Source of the DNA: Pseudocercospora fijiensis CIRAD86
Lineage: Eukaryota > Ascomycota > Dothideomycetes > Mycosphaerellales > Mycosphaerellaceae
DNA length: 64,000 nucleotides
Assembly (NCBI RefSeq): GCF_000340215.1
Contig: NW_006921533.1
Location: forward strand, 6,167,424-6,231,423
Direction of reading: 5' to 3'
The position numbers and the translations under genes were made by a program. Shown one piece after another: positions 35,561 to 46,300 of the stretch (its first letter is position 1; each line of letters starts with the position of its first letter). The notes beneath the pieces were generated by a model, which ran no database searches, was not told where the DNA came from, and was given only the letters and a program-made list of their open reading frames with translations.

Positions 35561-36092
35561 TACTCCGATTTAATCCAAGGGCTGGTCAGACCGAGGAGTG
35601 GAATGGGCTAGATCTGGAGTTCGTGTCATACTTTGTGTGGGAGTCACATAGCATCTCCGTGGACGAGGCCCCAGGACAATGTCGCCAGTCAAGACAATGT
35701 CGCCAGATTGAGGAGGAGCATTTTAATGGCGTTCTTGTACAGGATATGATGGGAGTGGGAGTCAAAAATGTTAAAAGTATTGGAAAGGCAGAAACACGAT
35801 GATAGCAGTCAGTCGATCTATGTTGGGCGTGGGAGATGCTGCCTAGTCACTGGTGGCTAGCAGGGGATGTTAATATAATGACAGATAAGTATCAATCATA
35901 TGACACTTGCAATTTGCACCCAGGGAATCTCAGAAGTGTTCTGTGCTCCAAACTTGCAAGAAGCAACTTGTTCTGTTCTGATACCAACCAAACATCTGCT
36001 TTCCTCCTTCCGAATTTAGACCAAGATATCCCCGCCCCGCGGTCATTCCCTAAACCGGCCCAAAAAGCACAACCCTCACGAACACTTGTCCA
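35561..36092. other. Intergenic region, chsVII 3' end to bet1 promoter
   Basis: 532 bp of ordinary composition holding the chsVII 3' UTR and the bet1 upstream region. A short direct repeat, AATGTCGCCAG.CAAGACAATGTCGCCAG, lies at about 35677-35706. No gene was seen. Confidence 0.5.
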
Positions 36093-36885
36093 ATGGCTTC
36101 AAGGTAAGTAATGTTACAAATATCTCTTCCCCCATTCCGTCCGCGCACTCACAAGACTTTCAAAACTTGTAGATTCGGCCGCAACGAAGCGCGCAACGCG
36201 CTCTTCTCCAATTACGATGCCCAACAAACCCGTTCTCGACCTGCCTCCAGCGCCAGCAATAATAACCGTTCTTCTTCGAGAAACCCTCCGTATCCATCCT
36301 CTTCGCCTTATGGTTTGAATGCCAATAATGACTCGAATCATGCATACGCTGGAGGTCCGTCGTTCAGCGCTTATCCCGGCGCAGCAGCAGAAGGGGGTGG
36401 ATTTCGACCTGCAACCCCCAACAAAAAAGGCCAATACAGTGATTCCGTGCTATCGGAAATGGAAGCGCAGAATGAAGAGCAGGCCGGGGAAATGAGTAGG
36501 AAGGTGAAAATGTTGAAAGATGTAAGTCGGTCGAGCGCGTCAGACATATATTTATTCAATAAGCTAGGGAACAACTGTGCTGATTTTTTTTTTTTTTTTT
36601 TTTTGGATGCGTAGTTGACGATGGCTATTGGAGAGGAAATTCGAGATTCTACGGCTTTTGCGGAGAAAATGAATGATTCTTTTGAAGGGACGAGGAATCG
36701 GTTGCGAGGGACTATGAATCGGATGTTGAGGATGGCGGAGAGGACGGGGGTGGGTTGGAGGGTTTGGGTAAGCAAGGCGATAACATGAGGGTCGAGAGTT
36801 TTTTTTTTGGCTGACTTTTGAGACTTTTCAGGTTGGGTTTTTTGTTTTTATATTTTTGTTGTTTGCTTATGTTTGGTTGTTTTGA
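36093..36885 (+). CDS. bet1: Bet1-like SNARE protein, ER-Golgi transport
   Basis: CDS is join(36093..36103,36173..36521,36615..36767,36832..36885), 188 aa. Exon 1 is only 11 nt (MAS and part of R). Introns are 69, 93 and 64 bp; the second has a run of about 20 T before its acceptor. The Ser/Asn/Tyr-rich N-terminal half is followed by the conserved GQYSDSVLSEMEAQN, the Qc-SNARE helix ending in RNRLRGTMNRMLRMAERTG, and one C-terminal membrane anchor (about 171-188, VGFFVFIFLLFAYVWLF). Bet1 acts with Sed5, Bos1 and Sec22 in fusion of ER-derived vesicles with the Golgi (family knowledge). No single frame shows the whole protein; the start was fixed by the MASRF beginning of the family. Confidence 0.9.
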
Positions 36886-37552
36886 TGATGGGGATAGAGG
36901 GATATTGTATGAGTGAAGGAGGTATTTGTACAGGATGGCGTCTGGAAATGAGGAGGCATGGTGGGCATGGGAGGAATCATGGGATGGGGATTGGGCGATT
37001 ATTTTGCTCATTGCGTTCGGAATGGAGAGCAAGCACTTGCTCGCTGTTGGTATGGCATGACTTCGTGAAAGGTCGCATTCAGCAGTATGGCGTTGAGACT
37101 GGCATAGCATGCATCTATGATTTCTGAGATGGGAAATTCGACGGCTCGACCAAGCTATCAGGTACTCGATCTCTCCATGAACGAAGCACTTCTAGAAGTA
37201 TCAAGGCTGAGCCGACGAAGGAGAGCTGGTCGAAAGCCTGCTTTGGTTCTACCGGGAATGGCTTCCTCGAGCCATGGTGAATCTTCCACACCATCAAGCG
37301 CACAAAACATTTCAGCATGAATATGATCTGCCAAGGGAGCTGCAGCAAATGACCTCCAGGCGAGGGTGGAAGTATCGCGGGATGCTCGCCTATATCTTAT
37401 GTGACGTCAAGACATCACCGTACGATGGCTGACACGCATGTAGTAGCTCTTCGTTCTCAGACTCAGGCTGTGTAAGTAAACTTTCTTGATCTGCTGAAGT
37501 TTTTCTGCTATCTTCCCGAAGAGGTGATACACAACTGCTAAAGCGGCTGCAA
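36886..37552. other. Intergenic region between bet1 and NADH dehydrogenase gene
   Basis: 667 bp, GA-rich just after bet1, then ordinary sequence. Several open frames under 85 codons on both strands show no family features. Taken as 3' UTR plus promoter. Confidence 0.5.
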
Positions 37553-39652
37553 TGGCTTCCAAGCCCACCGTGGTCATCGTCGGCTCGGGCTGGTAAGTTT
37601 ACTTCACCTGATGCAGTCCCGTCGTGTGAGAGCAAAAGTTACTGATTGATTCTCAGGTCGGGTTTCACGCTGGCTCAAGCCTTATCAGTGGCAAAATACA
37701 ACATCAATGTCGTTTCACCCATTCGTACAGTTCAATACACGCCGCTACTGGCAAGTGCAGCTACTCTACCTCCATTCAGGCGCTTCGTGGTTGAATTCGT
37801 GTGTGTGCTGCTCGTGACTTCCATTTCTATACTATACCACATTAGGTTTAGCGCTATTCGAGATCTCATTATTCTAGCGAAGCGCCTAACGACAAACCGT
37901 TCTAGGCGGGTGCAGGCTCGCCTATCCACCTACTAGCACATGCATATTGGCTCGAATACCGCAACAACCATTACCCGTAGTATAGTACTTTATAGAGACG
38001 GTTCCTAGATAATTCAGTAATCAAGGATATCCGCTATTTTAATGATACTATTGCTTCACAAATTCGAGAATTATTATCAGGAAACATAAATTGCTGGTCT
38101 CGCCTAACTCGTTTGTCTAAGAAGTAGGCTCGGCTGAATTGGTGTAACTTAGCGCGCACACGTCGCATACACGAGATTTTTGGATCGTCAGACTCGCAAT
38201 TGGTAGGGCTACAACCTCCTTACATTGGATTTGCTGGTTGTCGTTGGTGTAGCGAGATCGTATTTTGATAGCGGAATCCACGATGAAAATTAGCGGTTTG
38301 GCTTCAGGCCTTTGGGCAAAGGATTAGGTAGAGTAGTATATAATTGGTTGTTCGGAAAGACGGAAGCTAGCCCTAATTTAAATCTATCACGTGCAATCTA
38401 ACCAATTCACCACCGCGCAACGTAATCCTTAATGCACAAAGGCCTGAACGGAGGTAGCAGCTACTGGCATGTTTGACTTCCGGTAAGCACTAATGTCACA
38501 ATTTCGATGACAATGGAATGAAAACTGATCACGAGCAGACTAGCAGAAGAACCTATACGCCGTCGCAATCGAATGCCGGGACTTGCGTATTACAAAGCCA
38601 CCGTTGAAAATGTTGATTTTGGAAAGCGAGAAGTCCATTGCAGACCTTTCGTGAAGACGATCGCGGAAGAAGCTTTACAGGACACTCATCCATTCACTCT
38701 ATCCTACGACAAACTGATTCTGGCTCCCGGCTGCGACATTCAGGCTTTTGGAACTCCAGGCGCTCTGGAGCACGCAAGCTTCCTGCGATGCACGGACGAT
38801 GCTCGCAAGATCCAGCAAAGACTCCTGGAAATGCTGGACGCAGCTTCAACTCCAAATCTCACTGACCAGCAGCAACGAGAAATTCTCCGCATCATCATCG
38901 TCGGCGGAGGCCCGATCGGAATCGAAGCGACTGCGGAGCTCTACGATTTATGGTTCAAAGAAATGAGACATTTGTACGCGCATCTAGATGGGAAATTGAG
39001 TCTGGAGATTCACGACGTCGCACCTACCATCCTCGGCAATTTTGATGAGAGGTTGGGAGAATATGCTGTGAAGAAGCTTGTGGATCGTGGAATTAAGATT
39101 GAGACGGAAAGTCATATTGAGAAAGTCGAGGAAGGCGCTATATATACCAAGGAGCGTGGCAAGATCAAGTACGGAATGCTGCTTTGGGCGACGGGCTCTG
39201 CACCTAACAAACTCGCGGAGAAACTCGATGTCAAGAAGGATGACAAGCTCTCGCGGATCTCCACTGACCGACGCCTTCGCGTCCGTGATACCAACGACCG
39301 AGTCCTAGACGGCGTCTTCGCACTAGGTGATTCAGCTGATATCGAAGGCTACTCCTTACCACAACTCGCGGAGGTCGCTGTGCAGAAAGCCGAGTATCTA
39401 GCCCAGGCCTTGAATTCCGGTGACGAGACGCTCGGTCCTTTTGAGTACAGGCAGAAGCCGAATTTGGCGTATCTGGGACAGAAAGATGGGGTGATTGGGG
39501 GAAGGGAGGAATGGACTGGGTATAGTGCGTGGTTGGCTTGGAGATCTGGATCTATCTTTCATTGGCCCAGGTCGTGGAGACGCACGATTATGATTGGGAT
39601 TAGTTGGTTGTTTAATAAGGTTGGGGGGAGGGATATTGCGAGGAAGTGGTGA
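37553..39652 (+). pseudogene. Type II NADH dehydrogenase (mitochondrial, rotenone-insensitive), exon broken by insertion
   Basis: The N-terminus lies in exons 37553-37593 and 37657-37765: MASKPTVVIVGSGW, a dinucleotide-binding start, up to SPIRTVQYTPLLASAA. There a 691-bp insertion (37766-38456) with a 9-bp target duplication interrupts the exon. After it the exon resumes (38457-38482, ATGMFDFR with duplicated codons), a 56-bp intron follows (GTAAGC..GAGCAG), and the last exon 38539-39652 is open to the stop. It shows LAEEPIRRRNR, the second nucleotide site IIIVGGGPIGIEA, LWATGS and the ALGDSADIEG flavin motif. The family oxidises NADH to ubiquinone at the inner membrane. With the insert the product ends after about 110 residues. 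The rest has no other damage, so the insertion is recent or its excision is possible. Confidence 0.88.
37766..38456. mobile_element. 691-bp non-autonomous DNA transposon inside NADH dehydrogenase exon
   Basis: GCAGCTACT is present on both sides (37757-37765 and 38457-38465), a 9-bp target duplication. The ends are inverted: TACCTCCATTCAGGC near 37767 and TACCTCCGTTCAGGC read on the minus strand from 38456. One extra C is found at the left end. A 9-bp (or 8-bp) duplication fits MULE or hAT superfamilies. The interior has no full transposase. A plus-strand stretch near 38010-38270 reads like decayed protein (TIASQIRELLSGN.. SRLTRLSKK, stop, ARLNWCNLARTRR) of unknown family. Confidence 0.82.
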
Positions 39653-40013
39653 TGGGTGTGAGGGGGTAGGAAGATCTGATCTGCCTTGTGGAATTGGAGA
39701 TTTTACGGAATTTTGGTGTTGATACTACGGCCTCACTGGGCACCTGATGGGATCTGAAGGAAGAGTCTTGACTAGGTGACTCATTGTAAGCGCGCAGAGA
39801 CACCTCACTTTTTTCAACATACTACTACCACTCACCTCCACTTTCCTGGGGCAGATCACATGTGGCTCACTTCAGTAAACTTACTCCTGTGTCACATACA
39901 TCATCCACGGCTCCCCTCGATCTACCTCGACGAGTTTACAACCCAACCACGCACCACAGACACTTTGACATCTTATCCACAATTACCACCACAGCGATCA
40001 ATGCGAAAAAGCC
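39653..40013. other. Intergenic region downstream of NADH dehydrogenase gene
   Basis: 361 bp, no gene recognised. It leads into a short BTB-like plus-strand frame at 40014. Confidence 0.4.
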
Positions 40014-40085
40014 ATGGCGCTCAATACTGCGGACATGTATGACGAGTCCGAGTACTCAGACGTCATCATCAAATTCAGCGATAGA
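40014..40085 (+). pseudogene. Possible BTB/POZ domain fragment
   Basis: An ATG starts MALNTADMYDESEYSDVIIKF, resembling the start of a fungal BTB domain (YSDVxIKF). The usual following motif (histidine-lysine and the VxLxxxS block) is missing; the frame runs on antisense over the permease relic. Seen as a truncated copy at best; it could be chance. Confidence 0.35.
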
Positions 40086-40131
40086 ATTTCAACAAACTCT
40101 GTGGACCAGGCAGCAAATTCGCGGTACGGCT

Positions 40132-40559
40132 TCATACTGGACGTCTTGAACCTAGTACTGACTGCATCCAGGCGAAAAAAGTCAAGCCAGAGAAGAATGC
40201 TGAGCCCATGTAGACGAAGATTATGCGCCAGAAAACTTGTCGTATCGCCCTGGGTTCCTTGTCTCGGTCGCTGTAACTGCCACAGACTCAACTCTAGCAT
40301 AATAATTTAGAGCGGAAAACAGACTCTGCAACAAGACCACGAAACCTATGAAAAGAGATGCTGGTCCGCCGTTTTGTAGGGGTCTTCCTGAGCCGATGAG
40401 GAGACCGGAACCAGTCATGCCGGCTAAGGTCATCATTGATCGATGGCGGTTTTCGAGACCTCGTTTGACGCCGCTGTCTGGGTGGTTGATGTCTTCTCTG
40501 TCGTAAGAGCCAGAAACATGCTTGGCCAAAAACAAATATTCCTCCTCTATTCTCTTCAA
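40132..40559 (-). pseudogene. Amino-acid permease (APC family) relic, deleted and frameshifted
   Basis: From ATG 40559 the minus strand reads the end of a cytoplasmic tail, then GLENRHRSMMTLAGMTGSGL and GSGRPLQNGGPASL, the first-helix signature of APC amino-acid permeases. It then jumps to ESVAVTATETRNP, which belongs roughly 150 residues further on in intact proteins, so helices 2-5 are missing. A one-base shift after TRNP moves the continuing homology (RAIRQVFWRIIFVYMGSAFF) to another frame, and a stop follows at 40132. Transport function is lost. No RIP pattern is seen, so decay was by deletion and indel. Confidence 0.75.
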
Positions 40560-40632
40560 TCTCCGATTTCTTTAGCGAGACGTTCACTTGGCAGTATCAG
40601 ACTTTCGCGAAACTCACAGCGACGCGCAGGCT

Positions 40633-41963
40633 TCATAGGTTCTCAGCACTCGCATCTCCTAATGACCCTTGGTGCGGCACAATCGGTTGAGGTGACTGTA
40701 CATAGTCAAAGTGCCCAAGCCGCTTCGTAAAGACAATGTCTTCTGGTCCTCTTGGAGCCTTGTTCGCACCAGTCATAAAGTTGTGTGGGAATCCAATTTG
40801 AAAGTCGTACGCGGATTCAATCTCCTCGATGTCTTTGGGTGTCAGGCGGAGACCGAGAGCTTCGATGTTGCTATTCAGATGCGAGACCTATGGTGCATGA
40901 GATTATGTGTCAGTGTGCAGATATTCTTGCTTCGCTCTTGATTCAATGCATACATACCTTGCGACCGCCCAGGATGGGAAAGACATATGGAGCTCGCATG
41001 TTGTCAGCATCGATCTGACCCGAGAACAAATGAGCTCACCTTTGTGAAGGACATATGCTAGGGCCACGCTGGTGATGAGCGTGTTCTTCTCCTTCGCAAT
41101 GCGATCTAGAACGACAGACACCTCTGCCTCCTTCCCTGTGGAGACGTTCAGTGTCCGACCACCAGCATCCTTGGTCTCACCCGGAGATTTGAAGTAGCCT
41201 ATATGGACTTCAGTCTGTTTTCAGGCTGTGGTGAGCCTTAATGCTTACCACCTCCCAGCGACCCCCATGGCATCAAAGCCATGCCCTCATCCCTAGCCAT
41301 TGGAATGATCTCACGCTCAAAGTCTCGCTCAGCTGCGCTCCATCTTCCTTGGTAGACACTGAAGGGCGTAAGGCTGTGCTCGCGAGCGTAGCAGTTGGCT
41401 TTGACAACCACCCAAGCGGGTGTATCGCTGATAGATAGGTATAGTACTTTGCCTTGAGCAACCAGGTGATGTAGTGAATGCATCATTTCAGGAATCTGCG
41501 TCGAGAAGTCAAAATAATGTACGCAAAGCAGGTCGATGTAGCTGGTCTGCAGCTTTTTCAGACTTTGCTCTACGCTGACGTGCAAGCTCTTCCTCGAATT
41601 GCCGCCATAATTGCTTTGCTGGACTTGAGTGCCCAGGTAGCTTTTGTAGGCATTTGTGTATTTCGTGGCCAGGACCATCTCGTCTCGGCGGCCTCGGCTT
41701 GCCATCCATTCGCCAATTCATTGCTCGGATTCTTCGTTCTGGTAGCTTGCCGCAGTGTCAATAAAGTTGCCTCCTTGTTCGTAGAAGAAGTCCAGGATCT
41801 CGAAAGTCGTATCCTTGGAGCATTCGCCCATGAAATCTTTCCAGGCATCGCCAAAAGACATGCCGCCAAGACAGATTGGAGAGACGTGGACGCCAGCTGT
41901 GGGAGCTAAGATTCGGTGCCGTCCTAGCAAGGACTTGGGAGGTTGTGCAGCTGGTGCAGTCAT
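40633..41963 (-). pseudogene. Aldo-keto reductase (aryl-alcohol dehydrogenase type) with one in-frame TGA
   Basis: complement(join(40633..40887,40958..40992,41040..41198,41249..41963)) gives 388 codons in one frame across four exons; introns are 70, 47 and 50 bp. Start ATG 41963 (MTAPAAQPPKSLLGRHRIL). Motifs: SPICLGGMSFGDAW, FIDTAASYQNE (catalytic Asp/Tyr), DEMVLATKYT (Lys), YIDLLCVHYFD (His), MPWGSLGGG and FPILGGRKVSHLNSNIEAL (NADPH site). Everything is intact except codon 82 (41718-41720), TGA where relatives have Trp (SEQ-stop-IGEWM). Relatives reduce aryl aldehydes. Either a fresh pseudogene, a sequencing error, or stop read-through; the first two are likelier. Confidence 0.85.
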
Positions 41964-42292
41964 CTTGAATCTATGCTGGCAGCACTTCCGAGGCTCAAGA
42001 TTCCTGTTGGCAAAGTCGAGCACTTTCTGAGAGTATCAACCTGTTCTCATTCGTATCCAGCAAAAGGTGGATCTAGAGCTTCAATATAGCTCAAGAAGGT
42101 ATAACTGAGCCCCCACATGTCCGTAAGCACCGTCTGGGCAGCTGTTTGGACGGTGATGCGCGGAGGTACGTCTCCTTATTTCCTGTCAACCTGTCTCTGC
42201 TCAGACATGTTGTGAAAGATGGAGCTATGCAGGATGGAAGTACAGATACAATGGAGGCGTGGAAGGAGCCAAAGAGGTGCAAAAAAGCAAGC

Positions 42293-42401
42293 TGATGAGA
42301 GTGGGATTCGAACCCACGCCCTTTCGGACCACGGAATTGTGTTCAAGGTTGAGACCTTAACGTGGCGCCTTAGTCCCTTTTCCCCCGGGGTATTGCTCAC
42401 G
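42293..42401 (-). tRNA. tRNA-Leu(AAG)-like gene with intron; 5' third not canonical
   Basis: On the minus strand the anticodon stem CCACG/CGTGG closes a loop TTAAGG..C with anticodon AAG. It is split at the usual position after base 37 by a 20-nt intron whose CCTT can pair with the anticodon. The long variable arm, T-arm GTGGGTTCGAATCCCAC (consensus B box) and acceptor 3' half TCTCATC-A follow, and a T6 terminator lies just downstream (42282-42287). Upstream, TAAGGCGC of the D-arm is present, but the expected GCC partner and a 5' acceptor strand GATGAGA are missing. The start coordinate is therefore tentative and the gene may be dead. Confidence 0.6.
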
Positions 42402-42845
42402 TGATGAGTAGCTAGAATTGTCATGTATATATTAGAATATGACTTCTCTTGGCGTTGAAGTACGGCTCGCCAAGATCAGATTGGGCTGCTATGGTTGCAT
42501 GGCTATGAGACACTCTGCACAAGACCCTTCTTTCATACAGCTACAGCGTCTTCCGCTCAATCTTGCAGGGCAAGGACTTCACGCGTCGGTTCAAGAACAT
42601 CTGGTTGTTTTTCTCGTAAGTCTTGATTTGGCATGCCAAGACGAGCGCAGCGCCGGTCTGACCACCAAAATCGCCGAGCTGACTACCGCGGTGGTTAGGA
42701 ACTCTAAAATGATAGGGGGTTAGCCGAGGTTAAGCTAATTGGAATGCGAAACCATTGAGTAAGTTTATTATATTTTTAATAGAACTTAAATGAAATTTCA
42801 ATAAGAAATAAATAATCTTTTATTTTTTTACTTCTATAATAATTA
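42402..42845. other. Transition from host sequence to repeat block
   Basis: Normal composition up to about 42720, then AT-rich. A 94-codon plus-strand open frame (42439-42723) has no recognised content. The stretch at about 42655-42690 is similar, in inverted orientation, to sequence near 49560-49600 on the far side of the LINE block. Confidence 0.4.
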
Positions 42846-43025
42846 CTATAGGGTAAAGATTTTTTAAAAGGATTTAGAAAGGATTCGGAAAGGATTCGGA
42901 AAGGATTCGGAAAGGATTCGGAAAGGATTCGGGAAGGATTCGGAAAGGATTTAGATAGGAATTAAATAGGAATTAAATACAATTTAAAAATCGGATAGGA
43001 ATCGGATAGGAATCGGATAGGAATT
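42846..43025. repeat. 11-bp-period minisatellite, left of LINE
   Basis: Repeats of AAAGGATTCGG change into GGAATCGGATA-like units. The unit is 11 bp. It is followed to about 43260 by an AT-rich stretch that recurs at 48505-48720 in the same orientation. Confidence 0.85.
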
Positions 43026-43399
43026 AGATAGAATTTAAATAGAATCTAAGAAATAGTTAAATTATAGTTTAGCTAACTACTAAATTAGCTATATTTTAAA
43101 ATTATATTAGCTAATTACTAAGATTCTCTCTAATTAGACTTAGAGACTATAAAATACTATTAAAATAATAAAGAATAATTATAGTAGCTAATATAAATAG
43201 AAAATATTAAGAATACAAATAGAATATAAATAGAATAGAAAGTAAATAGAATATAATTTTAAAAGTATAAAGGAGTTTAAGAGCTTTAGTAGTAGATTTA
43301 GATAGAAATTAAATGAAATTCAAATAGAACTTAATTAAATCTAAATTAAATCTAAATGAAATCTAAATAAATAGATAGATAGATATTTCATTTGCCTGT

Positions 43400-46300
43400 T
43401 GTAGTGCCTTTCGGCCTATGCAGGTCTGTTTCTATATATTGTTTTAGGTAGGAAACCAACTTAGTTAGTAAAAACCTCCTTCCTATCCTATTTATAAGTA
43501 TTAATCTTCCTTATTTCCTTATTCTCCTTCCTCTAGGATGTACTAGTATTATAGTTGTTACCCTCTAACTACCTTGCCTACTGCCCTGCCCTTCTTTCCC
43601 CCTCTTCTTCCCTCCTTCTTATCTACTCCTTAGTTTCCCTTACTAGTGCGAATTGTTGTATAAATCCCTATTTGATAATCTACTTTACTATCCTCTTTAG
43701 GTCTTCTTTGCTCTAGATTAGTTTGTCGTATTCCCTTTCTATTGCTTTTAGTCTCTAATCACTTCTGCCTTCTAACTATTAAGGGCAGACTAGCAGTATA
43801 TGCTTAGGGTTCTAAGATTAGTAGCTATATTAGCAAGCCCTACTTTTAATTCCTAGGACGTTTCTTCTAAACAGGTAAGATCTGAATCCAATGTATTTAG
43901 ATCTAATTTAGATAGCTAGGCTTACCTCGGCCCTATTTAGGTCCTTATAGAGCTAGTAGTTATATTAACTAAATTTGATTAGTGCCTTTAGGGTTCCTAG
44001 TCTAACTTATGTTTTGTTCTATTCCTGCTCCTATAGGTATCTAGCAATTAATTCTACTAGGCTTTGTTTCTCTCCCTTTAGTTTGTCTTCCTTTAGCCTT
44101 ATATTTAGTCCCTAAAGCTCTTTCTCTAGCATTTCTCTTGTTAAGACTCTATATTACTCTAGGTCTTTGACTTTCTAGGGAGTTATTTATAGTCTGCCTC
44201 GCCTCCTAGTCCTAATGTACTAGGCTTTTATCTTGTCTAGTGCCTTTTAGATAGTCTATTAGGCTAGGTATTCTATTGTCTTTGCTATATATTGGTGTCT
44301 TAGTCCCTTAAAGTATTGTTTGACTAGTAGGACCCCTAATTCTATTTCTACTACCCTTATTAGTATAGTTTTGTATGCTCCTAGGATTTTCTTTAGGCTT
44401 TAGGTTTAGGACCTGCTAACTAGTTGTTCAATCCTCTTTAGTGTTTTCTCCTAGGCTATTTATATCTGTGCTCTATATAGTATTGCTAGCTTGACAATTG
44501 CTTTGTATATAACTTTAGCTTTCTCGAATGTAGCCCCCTATATAGAGGCTATAAGCCTATTAATAGATTGTATATTAGTATCTGCCCTCTACTTTGCCTT
44601 CTTTACTTATAGTCCCTAATTCAGTTTTGGATCTAGCTAGATCCCTAGTACCCTAAGCTCTGCTAATAGTTGGGTTTCAAAGCCTTAGATAGTAATTGAT
44701 TGCTTTATATTATAGGTTGATTTAGCCTTACTAAAGTGGATAAGCTAGTACTTTTCTAGGGCGAATTTTGCTCTATGCCTCCTTGCCTATTTTTTATACT
44801 CCTAGTGCTTCTCTTCTAGGATCTTGTAGTTGGTTTCTATTGTCTTAGACTAGGCTAGGATGTTCGTATTATCTATAAACCCTAATGCTAATATGTTTTT
44901 TGATTCTAGGAGTAGGAGTAGGTCTGCTATAAAGATAAGGAAGAGGATTAGGGAGAGTATTAATCCTTAGGGGATTCCCTTTTTAGTTAGCATTAGGTCT
45001 AATTTGAATTTGCCTAGAATAAGCTATATTGATCTTTCCTATAGGAAGGACTAGATGAATTAGACTATCTAGTTTGATATAGCTTTCTATTTGAGTATAT
45101 ATAGGAGCCTTTTATAGGAGATATTGTTAAAGGCTCCTAAGATATTAAGGGAGAGGAGGGTTGCTACCTAGTTTTGACTATAGTGCTAGATATACTTAAT
45201 CTATTCTGTAATTAGTTCTATAGCTGTTAGTATTAACCTCTTCTTTCTTCCTCCTATCTAGCCTTTAGGAAGGATGTTCCTTTCCTCGGTAAAGGTTATT
45301 AGCCTTTTAGCGACAATTTTTTCTAGCACCTTGCCTATTGTATTAAGTAGGGCTATTGGTCTATAGGCCTTGAGCTATATATAGTCTTCCTTCTAAGGCT
45401 TCCTTAGCACTACTGTTAGGGACTTCCTAAATAGTCTTAGGTAGTGTCCTAGTGCTAGGCTTTATAAAAAGATATTAGCTAGTACTAAGGCTAGCCCCTT
45501 CTTATATGCTTTTAGAAGTTTGTTATAGATCTTGTCTTCTCCTAGTGCCTTATTGCCTAGAATTTTCTTTAGGATCCTTTTAATAGTTTCGGGTTTAACC
45601 TAGGTGTCTCTTAGTATACCTAGTAGTAGAGTCTCTTGTTCTATCTCCCTTATATCTAATAGGTCTACTTGTACTTTTCTATAGAAGAAGTGTTAGCCTA
45701 GGGCTCTTACTTTCCCTTCTATTGTAGTCTGCATTTGTCCTTATTAGTCTATAATGTCCGGGAATTGTAGTAGCATATCCTTATCCTATTTAGGTCTCTT
45801 TGCCTATTTAGCTATCCTCTATATCTCCTCTAGTTTTTTTGTAATTATTCCTATTATAGATCTCTATTCTTGTATCTTGTCTTTCTTAATCTAGATCTTC
45901 TTTTCCTAGTAGGCTTTGTTATAGATGTCCTATACTTCCTAGGTATAGGTTTGTGTCTACTACCTCTTAGCCTTCCTTGCTACTTTAACCTTCTTTGTAT
46001 ACTTACTAGTTTAGTATAGTTGCTAGTATAGTGAATGTTTCTTTGCTAGGGTATACTTTCTAGCTACCTATTTTAGGATTCCTATTAGTTCTTCTACTGC
46101 TTTATTAATATCCTCTAGCCTTAGTAGGTGCTTTGTTAAGAGTTCCTTTAGTTTTGGGTCCCTTTCTAGTTCCTCCCTAATCCTGCCCTATTAGGTACCC
46201 TTCTAGTTAAGCTTCTCCTCTAGTTCCCTTTCCTAATTAGCTTAGACATTTAGCTCAATCTGTACCGGGAAGTAGTCTAATAATTCTTCTAGTTCCTAGT

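Noticed and set aside
42439..42723. 94-codon plus-strand frame next to the tRNA
   Set aside because: No motif, no splice support, and it runs into the repeat boundary; probably chance.
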